Assembly (NCBI GenBank): GCA_023260815.1
Contig: JALQUE010000293.1
Span: 1-6,912 of the forward strand
Reading direction: 5' to 3'
DNA from: Roseovarius sp.
GTDB taxonomy: Bacteria > Pseudomonadota > Alphaproteobacteria > Rhodobacterales > Rhodobacteraceae
Length of the DNA: 6,912 nucleotides
Part shown: piece after piece, positions 1 to 5,068 of the stretch
Layout of the letters: each line of letters begins with the position of its first letter
Position numbering within the stretch: position 1 is the first letter of the stretch
The notes under the pieces: generated by a model
Database searches by the model: none
Seen by the model: the letters and a program-made list of their open reading frames with translations, nothing else
Told to the model about the DNA's origin: nothing
Made by a program: the position numbers and the translations under genes

Positions 1-458
1 ATGCCGATGGCGCAGGCTTCGGGCGCGTCGGGCAGCGCGAGCAGGTGATCGGACTGGGTGCCGAGCGTGCTGTCGGCGCGTTTGGTGATCCCGATCAGTG
101 GAATGGAAAAGCGCCTTGTATGGGCGATGATGTCGGCCAGTTCCCGGGTCTCGCCGGAATTCGAGATCAGGATCACCGCGTCCTGGGCGGTGATCATGCC
201 CAGATCGCCGTGGCTTGCCTCGCCGGGGTGGACATATTGCGCGGGCGATCCGGTGCTGGCCATGGTGGCGGCGATCTTGGCGGCGACATGGCCCGATTTG
301 CCCATGCCCGACACGATCACCCGGCCCGGAACTGTCAGCAGAAGGCCGACCACCGCATCGAAGGCGGGCGGCAGGGCGTCCAGCAGGGTGCCCAGCGCGT
401 CGCGTTCGATGGTGAGCACGTCGCGGGCGATATCGGCGGGGCGTGGCGTGGATGTCAT
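1..458 (-). CDS. kdsD: Arabinose-5-phosphate isomerase, KdsD/KpsF/GutQ family (C-terminal part outside window)
   Basis: The visible 152 residues are the N-terminal part of a SIS-domain sugar-phosphate isomerase. Family members interconvert ribulose-5-phosphate and arabinose-5-phosphate in the cytoplasm, the first step toward Kdo for lipopolysaccharide or capsule. Visible motifs are SGMGKSGHVAAKIAAT (residues 50-65, with K54 matching the conserved Lys of the KdsD GxGKSG loop), YVHPGEASHGDLGMI (75-89) and ISNSGETREL (98-107), followed by IPLIGIT (119-125). The order and spacing are typical of KdsD/KpsF. Full-length proteins are about 320 residues with two C-terminal CBS domains; that part and the end of the SIS domain lie beyond position 1. 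The ATG at 456-458 is preceded by GGAG on the minus strand (466-469, 7 nt spacing) and fits the usual start, about 45-50 residues before the GMGKSG loop. The gene is divergent from the MFS gene. A GutQ-type paralogue cannot be excluded from sequence alone. Confidence 0.9.
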   Translation of the reverse strand, partial: MTSTPRPADIARDVLTIERDALGTLLDALPPAFDAVVGLLLTVPGRVIVSGMGKSGHVAAKIAATMASTGSPAQYVHPGEASHGDLGMITAQDAVILISNSGETRELADIIAHTRRFSIPLIGITKRADSTLGTQSDHLLALPDAPEACAIG

Positions 459-465
459 CGGTGGG

Positions 466-469
466 CTCC
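466..469 (-). promoter_or_regulatory. Ribosome binding site of kdsD
   Basis: The minus strand reads GGAG at this position, 7 nt before the ATG at 458-456. This is a normal Shine-Dalgarno distance and supports that start. Confidence 0.6.
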
Positions 470-491
470 GGGGGCGGGTGTGTCGTCTGCG

Positions 492-520
492 GTCATAGCG
501 CGCGCAGGAAACGAGGCCAA
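492..520 (-). promoter_or_regulatory. Candidate sigma70-type promoter for kdsD
   Basis: On the minus strand, TTGGCC (positions 520-515) and TATGAC (497-492) are separated by exactly 17 bp. Each matches the sigma70 consensus hexamer at 4 of 6 positions. Transcription would start near 485, giving a leader of roughly 27 nt that includes the kdsD ribosome binding site. This is motif matching only; GC-rich alphaproteobacterial promoters are poorly conserved, so the call is tentative. Confidence 0.35.
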
Positions 521-572
521 GCCCCGGTAGAGATCGGGCCGCGAAACGAGGGGCGCGCGCAGGCTGGGGCCG

Positions 573-599
573 GGCCTGCAAATCGGACTGGTGCAGGCC
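573..599. promoter_or_regulatory. Perfect 8-bp dyad upstream of the MFS gene (possible operator or stem-loop)
   Basis: GGCCTGCA (573-580) and TGCAGGCC (592-599) form a perfect inverted repeat with an 11-bp spacer, centred about 38 bp before the MFS start codon. The right arm is itself inside a 10-bp palindrome, GCAGGCCTGC (593-602), and another GCAGGC half-site lies at 559-564. The cluster of four related half-sites in a divergent promoter region suggests binding by a dimeric regulator. It could equally form an RNA stem-loop in the MFS leader. No regulator gene is visible in the window. Confidence 0.4.
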
Positions 600-623
600 T
601 GCGCGCCGGACTAACGTCGCGCC

Positions 624-1844
624 ATGACGGATGCGGATATTCTTGACAGCCGGTATGCATGGACGCGACTGGCCATTTCGCTGGCGATCGCGACGATCGG
701 CAATGTGGGCATGTGGGCGATCATCGTGATCATGCCCGCGGTGCAGGCCGAATTCGGGATCGACCGGGCGGATGCGTCCTTGCCCTATACGCTGACGATG
801 GTGGGATTCGCGCTGGGCAATCTGGTGATCGGGCGGATCGTGGACCGGTTCGGGATCACCGCGGCGCTGAGTGCGGCGGCGGTGCTGATCGCGGCCTCGA
901 CGGGGCTGGCGGCGCTGAGCCCGTCGGTCCTGATCCTGTCGGCGCTGCAATTCGTGATCGGCTTCGGCACGGCGGCCAGTTTCGGGCCGCTGATCGCGGA
1001 TGTATCGCTGTGGTTTCTGAAGCGGCGGGGGATCGCGGTGGCGATCACCGCGAGCGGCAATTACCTGTCGGGGGCGTTCTGGCCGGTGATCCTGTCGGGG
1101 GTGCTGGCCGAGCAGGGCTGGCGCACGGTCTATCTGGTGCTGGCCGTGGTGACCGTGACGGCGATGCTGCCGCTGGCGATGTTCCTGCGACGCCGCGTGC
1201 CGATGGCGGCCACCGCGCGCGCCGACGCGGTATCGAGCCTGCGCGCCAAGGCGGCGGGGTTCCCGCCGCGCACTCTGATGCTGATGCTGGGGCTGGCGGG
1301 CGTGGGATGCTGCGTGGCGATGTCGATGCCGCAGGTTCATATCGTGAGCCTGTGCGTCGATCTGGGCTATGGTCCGGCGGTGGGGGGGCAGATGCTGTCG
1401 CTGATGCTGTTGGGGGGCGTGGCCTCGCGGCTGGTGTCGGGGCTGTTGGCGGACCGTCTGGGCGGGGTGATGACGCTGCTGATCGGGTCCGCGCTTCAAT
1501 GCCTGGCGTTGTTTTTATACCTGCCGTCGGGGGGGCTTGTGTCGCTGTACATGGTCAGCCTGATCTTTGGTCTGGCACAGGGCGGGATCGTGCCAAGCTA
1601 TGCGCTGGTGGTGCGCGAATACATGCCCAGCCAAGAGGCTGGCCGGCGCGTGGGTTTCGTGATGATGGCGACAATCCTTGGCATGGCGCTGGGTGGCTGG
1701 ATGTCGGGCTGGATCTACGACGTGACGGGCGGCTATCACATGGCGTTCATCAACGGGATCGTCTGGAATGTGCTGAATATCGCGATCATGGTGCTGATCC
1801 TGATGCGCACGCGGCCGCGCAAGCCGGTGGCGGTGGCAGCCTGA
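624..1844 (+). CDS. MFS transporter, 12 predicted membrane segments (MCT/OFA-like)
   Basis: This 406-residue inner-membrane protein has the size and hydrophobic pattern of a 12-segment major facilitator superfamily carrier. The MFS motif A appears in the loop between segments 2 and 3 (GRIVDRFG, residues 70-77), and its degenerate repeat between segments 8 and 9 (LLADRLGG, 274-281) shows the two-halves architecture. The cytoplasmic linker between halves is around residues 189-216 (RRRVPMAATARADAV onward). The overall look, with YTLTMVGFALG before motif A and FLKRRGIAVAI at 131-141, resembles monocarboxylate/oxalate-formate type carriers, so an organic acid substrate is a guess only. The start is well fixed: an in-frame TAA lies at 612-614 and the ATG at 624 is the first start codon after it. 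No good Shine-Dalgarno precedes it, only GGA about 13 nt upstream. The gene stands alone, divergent from kdsD and convergent with trhO. Confidence 0.9.
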   Translation: MTDADILDSRYAWTRLAISLAIATIGNVGMWAIIVIMPAVQAEFGIDRADASLPYTLTMVGFALGNLVIGRIVDRFGITAALSAAAVLIAASTGLAALSPSVLILSALQFVIGFGTAASFGPLIADVSLWFLKRRGIAVAITASGNYLSGAFWPVILSGVLAEQGWRTVYLVLAVVTVTAMLPLAMFLRRRVPMAATARADAVSSLRAKAAGFPPRTLMLMLGLAGVGCCVAMSMPQVHIVSLCVDLGYGPAVGGQMLSLMLLGGVASRLVSGLLADRLGGVMTLLIGSALQCLALFLYLPSGGLVSLYMVSLIFGLAQGGIVPSYALVVREYMPSQEAGRRVGFVMMATILGMALGGWMSGWIYDVTGGYHMAFINGIVWNVLNIAIMVLILMRTRPRKPVAVAA

Positions 1845-1864
1845 AGGCACGGCGCCGGGTTTAG

Positions 1865-1881
1865 AAAATTCTGCGAATTTT
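1865..1881. terminator. AT-rich hairpin at the convergent MFS/trhO end (copy 1)
   Basis: AAAATTC (1865-1871), loop TGC, then GAATTTT (1875-1881) form a perfect 7-bp stem. It lies 20 bp after the MFS stop. The stem is AT-rich and is followed by a G run, so it is not a textbook intrinsic terminator, but its place between two converging genes fits a termination or mRNA 3'-end role. It shares the core TTCTGCGAA with the second hairpin. Confidence 0.45.
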
Positions 1882-1889
1882 CGGGGGGG

Positions 1890-1910
1890 AGATTTTTCTG
1901 CGAAAAATCT
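1890..1910. terminator. AT-rich hairpin just after the trhO stop (copy 2)
   Basis: AGATTTTTC (1890-1898), loop TGC, then GAAAAATCT (1902-1910) form a perfect 9-bp stem. It begins 2 nt after the trhO stop codon read on the minus strand. The five-T/five-A arms put a T run in the descending arm on either strand. A bidirectional terminator or 3'-end stabiliser is the most likely role. Transcription termination has not been shown and the stem has few G-C pairs. Confidence 0.5.
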
Positions 1911-1912
1911 TG

Positions 1913-2827
1913 TCAGCCTTCGTGGATGATCTTGATATGGCGCTCGCCGCGGGCCTCGGCGAGAGCGATCTGTTTCTGGCGTTCGCGGAAGCGGGCCTTG
2001 TCATCCGCACTGGTTTCATGGGCGCAGTGATGGCACGAGACGCCGTGTTCATATTCGGGGCGCGTCATGTCGTCGGGCAGGATCGGGCGGCGACAGGCAT
2101 AGCAGAGCGCATGCGGGCCTTCCCGCAGGCCATGCCCCACCGACACACGCGCGTCGAACACGAAACAGTCGCCGCGCCATGTGCTGTCGGCTTCGGGCAC
2201 CTGTTCGAGATATTTCAAGATGCCGCCCTTGAGGTGATACACGTCCTCGACGCCTTGACCGAGCAGATAGTTGGTGGATTTCTCGCAACGGATACCACCG
2301 GTGCAGAACATCGCGATGCGCTTGTTGTGGAAGCGGTGCTTGTTGGCCTCCCACCATGCGGGGAAATCGCGGAAGCTGGCGGTTTCGGGGTCGATCGCGC
2401 CTTCGAACGTGCCGATCGCCACCTCGTAATCATTGCGCGTGTCGATCACCGCCACGTCGTGCGCGCGGATCAGATCGTTCCAGTCGGCGGGATCGACATA
2501 ATGACCGACGCGGGCGCGCGGGTCCACGTCGGGCTGGCCCATGGTCACGATCTCTTTCTTCAGCCGGACCTTGAGGCGGCGGAAGGGTTGATAGGGGCTG
2601 GTGCTTTCCTTCCACTCCAGATCGGCGCAGCCGGGCAGGGCGCGGATATGCGCCAGCACCGCGTCGATCCCGGCGCGCGGCCCGGCGATGGTGCCGTTGA
2701 TGCCTTCCTGCGCGAGAAGGAGCGAGCCGGAGATGCCTTCGGCCTCGCACAGCTGCAGGAGCGCGGCTTGCAAGGCGGCCGGATCGGGGAACCGGGTGAA
2801 GTGATAGAGCGCGGCGATCGTGTACAT
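1913..2827 (-). CDS. trhO: tRNA uridine(34) hydroxylase TrhO (rhodanese family, formerly YceA/UPF0176)
   Basis: TrhO hydroxylates U34 of certain tRNAs to 5-hydroxyuridine in an oxygen-dependent, prephenate-independent way, the first step toward 5-methoxy- or carboxymethoxyuridine at the wobble position. The 304-residue protein has an N-terminal acylphosphatase-like domain (about 1-95, including LLAQEGINGTIAG at 37-49), a rhodanese domain (about 105-215) with the active-site loop CTGGIRCEK (C175-K183; C175 and R180 fit the CX4R rhodanese loop, and C181 is the second family cysteine), and a C-terminal tail with CYAC (242-245) and CHHC (265-268), a zinc-ribbon-like Cys4 arrangement usual for the family. 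The frame stays open upstream to 3031, but the family start MYTIAALYHF at 2827 is clear, and the upstream extension would cover pncA. No strong Shine-Dalgarno is seen before this ATG. It is divergent from pncA. Confidence 0.93.
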   Translation of the reverse strand: MYTIAALYHFTRFPDPAALQAALLQLCEAEGISGSLLLAQEGINGTIAGPRAGIDAVLAHIRALPGCADLEWKESTSPYQPFRRLKVRLKKEIVTMGQPDVDPRARVGHYVDPADWNDLIRAHDVAVIDTRNDYEVAIGTFEGAIDPETASFRDFPAWWEANKHRFHNKRIAMFCTGGIRCEKSTNYLLGQGVEDVYHLKGGILKYLEQVPEADSTWRGDCFVFDARVSVGHGLREGPHALCYACRRPILPDDMTRPEYEHGVSCHHCAHETSADDKARFRERQKQIALAEARGERHIKIIHEG

Positions 2828-2841
2828 GGGCCGCGATGTAC
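2822..2841. promoter_or_regulatory. 20-bp dyad overlapping the trhO start codon
   Basis: GTACAT (2822-2827) and ATGTAC (2836-2841) form a perfect inverted repeat with an 8-bp spacer. The left arm, read on the minus strand, is the trhO start codon plus its second codon. A protein bound here, or the RNA fold, could affect trhO initiation. The arms are only 6 bp, so chance is possible. Confidence 0.3.
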
Positions 2842-2872
2842 TAAGCGCGGCGCAGTTCGGCAAGTGGACAAA

Positions 2873-2891
2873 CCTGCGCCATTGACGCAGG
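2873..2891. promoter_or_regulatory. Short inverted repeat in the pncA/trhO divergent leader
   Basis: CCTGCG (2873-2878) and CGCAGG (2886-2891) are separated by 7 nt. The repeat lies about 42 bp before the pncA ATG and could be an operator or a leader stem-loop. No known NAD-regulator site is recognised here. Confidence 0.25.
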
Positions 2892-2918
2892 CTGCGGGTC
2901 TGACCACCTGTCGGCACA

Positions 2919-2924
2919 AGGAGG
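2919..2924 (+). promoter_or_regulatory. Ribosome binding site of pncA
   Basis: A full AGGAGG lies 9 nt before the ATG at 2934. It is the strongest Shine-Dalgarno in the window and fixes the pncA start. Confidence 0.8.
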
Positions 2925-2933
2925 ACCGCCCCA

Positions 2934-3530
2934 ATGACCCAAGCCCTGATCGTGATCGATATGCAGAACGATTTCTGCCCCGGCGGCGCGCTGGCTGTGC
3001 CCGGGGGCGATGGAGTCGTGGCGGGGATCAACGCGCTGATGGACGATGTCGGCGCGGTGATCCTGACGCAGGACTGGCATCCGGAGGGGCATTCCTCGTT
3101 CGCGTCGTCCCATCCTGGGCGCGCACCGATGGAGATGACCGAGATGTCTTATGGGCCACAAGTTCTGTGGCCGGATCATTGCGTGCAGGGCAGTCCGGGT
3201 GCTGCGTTTCACCCAGACCTGGACACGCGCCGCGCCGATCTGATCCTGCGCAAGGGGTTTCGCGCGACGATCGACAGCTATTCGGCGTTTTTCGAGAATG
3301 ACCGCCGCACGCCCACGGGCCTGCACGGCTATCTGCAGGAGCGCGGTATATCGGAGCTGACGCTGGTGGGGCTGGCCACGGATTTCTGCGTCAGCTATTC
3401 GGCGCTGGATGCCGCGAGGCTGGGCTATGACGTGCTGGTCCGCGAGGGGCTGTGCCGGGCGATCGACCACGACGGCTCGCTCGAGGCGGCGGTGGATGCG
3501 ATGAAGGATGCGGGTGTCAGGATCAGTTGA
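2934..3530 (+). CDS. pncA: Nicotinamidase PncA
   Basis: This cysteine hydrolase of the isochorismatase-like fold hydrolyses nicotinamide to nicotinate and ammonia, feeding the cytoplasmic NAD salvage (Preiss-Handler) pathway. The 198 residues are near the usual length. The catalytic triad is visible: D9 in VIDMQNDF (7-14), K107 in LRKGFR and C152 in ATDFCV (148-153). The metal ligands are D47 and H49 in TQDWHP (45-50), H53, and H82 in WPDHCVQG (79-86). The downstream NDRRTPTGLHGYL (122-134) is also typical of bacterial PncA and separates it from other isochorismatase-like hydrolases. A strong AGGAGG supports the ATG. It heads a three-gene unit: the UDG-like gene begins 3 nt after its stop. 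A nicotinate phosphoribosyltransferase gene, the next pathway step, is not in the window. Confidence 0.95.
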   Translation: MTQALIVIDMQNDFCPGGALAVPGGDGVVAGINALMDDVGAVILTQDWHPEGHSSFASSHPGRAPMEMTEMSYGPQVLWPDHCVQGSPGAAFHPDLDTRRADLILRKGFRATIDSYSAFFENDRRTPTGLHGYLQERGISELTLVGLATDFCVSYSALDAARLGYDVLVREGLCRAIDHDGSLEAAVDAMKDAGVRIS

Positions 3531-3533
3531 CCG

Positions 3534-4121
3534 GTGGCGGACCTGATCGCGGATATCGAGGGCTGTCGCCTGTGTGCCGAGCGTTTTGCACGGACCGAGA
3601 CGGGGCACGCGCCGCGCCCCGTGGTGTGGTTCCGGCCCGGCGCGCGGCTGTTGATCGCAGGACAGGCGCCGGGCGCGCGGGTGCACGCCTCGGGCGTGCC
3701 GTTCGACGATCCGTCGGGCGACCGGCTGCGCGACTGGCTGGGGCTTGATCGGGCTGAATTCTATGACCGGGAACGGGTGGCGATCGTGCCGATGGCGTTC
3801 TGCTTTCCGGGATACGATGCCAAGGGCTCGGACCTGGCGCCGCCCGCCATCTGCGGACGCACATGGCACGGGCGGGTGCTGGACAGGTTGGCCAGTGTCA
3901 GGCTGTCGGTGATCGTGGGCGGTTATGCGCAGCGCTATCATATGGGGGCGCGAGGCGGCGTGACCGAGACCGTCGCCGCCTGGCGGGACCATGCGCCGCG
4001 CGTCTTTCCCTTGCCGCACCCGTCCTGGCGCAATACGGCTTGGCTGAAGCGCAACCCGTGGTTCGAGGCGGATCTGCTGCCGGTGTTGCGCGCGCAGGTG
4101 CGGGAGGTTCTGGATGACTGA
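3534..4121 (+). CDS. Uracil-DNA glycosylase superfamily protein with four Fe-S-type cysteines
   Basis: This 195-residue protein belongs to the uracil-DNA glycosylase fold. The substrate-pocket segment is LLIAGQAPGARVHASGVPF (39-57) followed by DDPSGDRLRDWLG (58-70). The second motif is LPHPSWRN (160-167), matching the HPSxRN-type leucine-loop region. Cysteines C11, C14 (CRLC), C90 and C107 have nearly the spacing of the [4Fe-4S] ligands of family 4 UDGs (C-x2-C, about 70-75 residues, then about 16), so an iron-sulfur cluster is inferred. The expected role is excision of uracil or a related base from DNA, but motif A is GQAPG rather than the GEAPG of family 4, so activity is uncertain. The start is GTG at 3534: the in-frame pncA stop (3528-3530) is only one codon upstream, so no earlier start is possible. 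A weak AGGA lies at 3519-3522. The end overlaps the SseB gene by 8 nt. Confidence 0.85.
   Translation: MADLIADIEGCRLCAERFARTETGHAPRPVVWFRPGARLLIAGQAPGARVHASGVPFDDPSGDRLRDWLGLDRAEFYDRERVAIVPMAFCFPGYDAKGSDLAPPAICGRTWHGRVLDRLASVRLSVIVGGYAQRYHMGARGGVTETVAAWRDHAPRVFPLPHPSWRNTAWLKRNPWFEADLLPVLRAQVREVLDD
4103..4108 (+). promoter_or_regulatory. Ribosome binding site of the SseB-domain gene
   Basis: GGAGGT lies inside the 3' end of the UDG-like gene, 5 nt before the ATG at 4114 and 14 nt before the in-frame ATG at 4123. This favours 4114 as the start. Confidence 0.6.
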
Positions 4122-4923
4122 GATGACGGTGCTCGACCGGGCCCATGCGGCGATGCAGGCCGAGCAGGACGCGCCAAAGGCGCGGTTGAGGTTCTACGAG
4201 ACCTTGGCGGCGAGCGAGCTTTACGTGTTGCTGGAGGAGGCGGCCGAGACCGACCCGCAGGCGGGCGACGAGAGCGTGGCGCCGCGCTGTTTCGAGGTGG
4301 AGGGGCACGCTTTTGTGCTGGTCTTCGACCGTGAGGACAGGCTGGCGGATTTTGCCGGGGGACCTGCGCCCTATGCGGCGATGACCGGTCGGGCGGTGGC
4401 CGAGGCGCTGGCGCAAGGCGGGCTGGGACTGGGCGTCAATCTGGAGGTGGCGCCGTCGTCGATCCTGCTGCCGCCCGAGGCGGTCGCATGGCTGGCGGGC
4501 GTCCTGTCGGAGCGCCCTGTGGAGCTGCAGGCGAGAGCGACCTCGTTTCGCCCGCCTGCGGGGTTGCCGGAACCTTTGTTGACGGGGCTGGATGCCAGGC
4601 TGGCCACCGCCGGGGGGCTGGCCGATCTGGCCTATCTGGTGGCGGTCGATTACGACAATGGCGCGGCGGGGCACATGCTGGGGATCATCGATGCGCTGCC
4701 AGGGGCGCAGGACGCGCTGGCGCGGGCGGTGTCGGATGTGCTGCATTTTTCGGGGCTGGAGGCGGCGGCGTTGGATGTCGCCTTCTTTCGGGGCACGGAC
4801 CCGGTGGCGGCGCGGCTGGCCCGGGTCGGGCTGCGGTTCGATCTGCCCAAGCCAGAGACGTCGCAGGCCCGGCCCGGGGCTGCGCCGGGCATGGACCCCG
4901 ACAGGCCACCACGTCTGAGGTAG
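4114..4923 (+). CDS. SseB-domain protein of unknown function
   Basis: This 269-residue soluble protein has the SseB N-terminal domain pattern over about residues 5-130: LDRAHAAM near the start, FYETLAASELYVLLE (27-41), a strand pair CFEVEGHAFVLVFDREDRLADF (59-80), GRAVAEALAQGGLGLGVNL (92-110) and VAPSSILLPPEAVAWLA (112-128). The second half (about 135-247) resembles the C-terminal domain of these proteins, ending VGLRFDLP (238-245) with a short Pro/Arg-rich tail. The name comes from an enhanced-serine-sensitivity gene in enterobacteria; no biochemical role is established and it should not be read as the type III secretion protein of the same name. There is no signal peptide or membrane segment. 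It overlaps the UDG-like gene by 8 nt (ATGACTGA), so it is translationally coupled and is the last gene of the pncA unit. An alternative start at 4123 would remove three residues. Confidence 0.8.
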   Translation: MTEMTVLDRAHAAMQAEQDAPKARLRFYETLAASELYVLLEEAAETDPQAGDESVAPRCFEVEGHAFVLVFDREDRLADFAGGPAPYAAMTGRAVAEALAQGGLGLGVNLEVAPSSILLPPEAVAWLAGVLSERPVELQARATSFRPPAGLPEPLLTGLDARLATAGGLADLAYLVAVDYDNGAAGHMLGIIDALPGAQDALARAVSDVLHFSGLEAAALDVAFFRGTDPVAARLARVGLRFDLPKPETSQARPGAAPGMDPDRPPRLR

Positions 4924-4971
4924 GTGTGGGCGGCTGATTTTCGGCGGTGGTGTCATGCACGAAGGCCGGGC

Positions 4972-5010
4972 GACAAAGGCGGGGGACAAAGGCCGGGGAC
5001 AAAGGACGGG
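4972..5010. repeat. 13-bp tandem repeat, three copies
   Basis: Three contiguous units, GACAAAGGCGGGG (4972-4984), GACAAAGGCCGGG (4985-4997) and GACAAAGGACGGG (4998-5010), differ at one or two positions. A shortened, degraded unit (GAAGGCCGGGC, 4961-4971) precedes them. The last unit runs directly into the left arm of the following GC hairpin. The array is non-coding, between convergent genes. Slippage expansion is the simplest origin. Confidence 0.8.
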
Positions 5011-5025
5011 GGACGCTGTCCCCCG
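5007..5025. terminator. GC-rich hairpin, likely terminator at a convergent gene end
   Basis: CGGGGGAC (5007-5014), loop GCT, then GTCCCCCG (5018-5025) form a perfect 8-bp GC-rich stem. About 13 nt downstream, on the plus strand, comes ATATTTT (5037-5043), a short T-rich stretch. The hairpin lies 83 bp after the SseB-gene stop and 106 bp past the ghrA stop, so it probably ends the pncA transcript and perhaps the opposing one too. The distance from stem to T run is longer than in classical intrinsic terminators. Confidence 0.55.
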
Positions 5026-5056
5026 GACCCCCTGGGATATTTTCGGCCAGAAGAAG
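5025..5056. repeat. Conserved-looking intergenic tail after the hairpin (Rhodobacteraceae-type element)
   Basis: After the hairpin comes a C-rich run, then TGGGATATTTTCGGCCAG (5033-5050) and AAGAAG (5051-5056). From memory, closely similar hairpin-plus-tail sequences recur at gene ends across Rhodobacteraceae genomes. That cannot be confirmed from this window, where only one full copy is present. A 9-bp piece, ATTTTCGGC, also occurs at 4937-4945. Confidence 0.4.
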
Positions 5057-5068
5057 CAGGGGGGCGTC

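Noticed and set aside
45..530. Plus-strand frames opposite the kdsD fragment
   Set aside because: The minus strand carries clear SIS-domain motifs and a ribosome binding site; the plus frames have none.
659..1864. Plus-strand frame of 401 codons overlapping the MFS gene
   Set aside because: It is Gly/Ala/Asp/Arg-rich with no membrane segments, while the other frame encodes a complete MFS carrier.
2882..2910. TTGACG as the -35 box of a pncA promoter
   Set aside because: At 16-18 bp downstream there is no acceptable -10 hexamer.
2828..3031. N-terminal extension of TrhO by 68 residues
   Set aside because: The extension lies over the pncA 5' end and leader, and the family N-terminus (MYTIAALYHF) begins at 2827.
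1910..3301. Plus-strand open frame of 463 codons across trhO and into pncA
   Set aside because: It is antisense to trhO, whose motifs are unmistakable, and crosses into pncA in another frame. Long antisense frames are expected in GC-rich coding DNA.
2841..4019. Minus-strand open frame of 392 codons opposite pncA and the UDG-like gene
   Set aside because: It is rich in Arg, His, Pro and Gln with no domain motif, and lies opposite two well-supported genes.
3898..4989. Minus-strand open frame of 363 codons opposite the SseB gene
   Set aside because: The composition is Arg/Gln/Pro-heavy and without motifs, opposite a gene with a ribosome binding site and family pattern.
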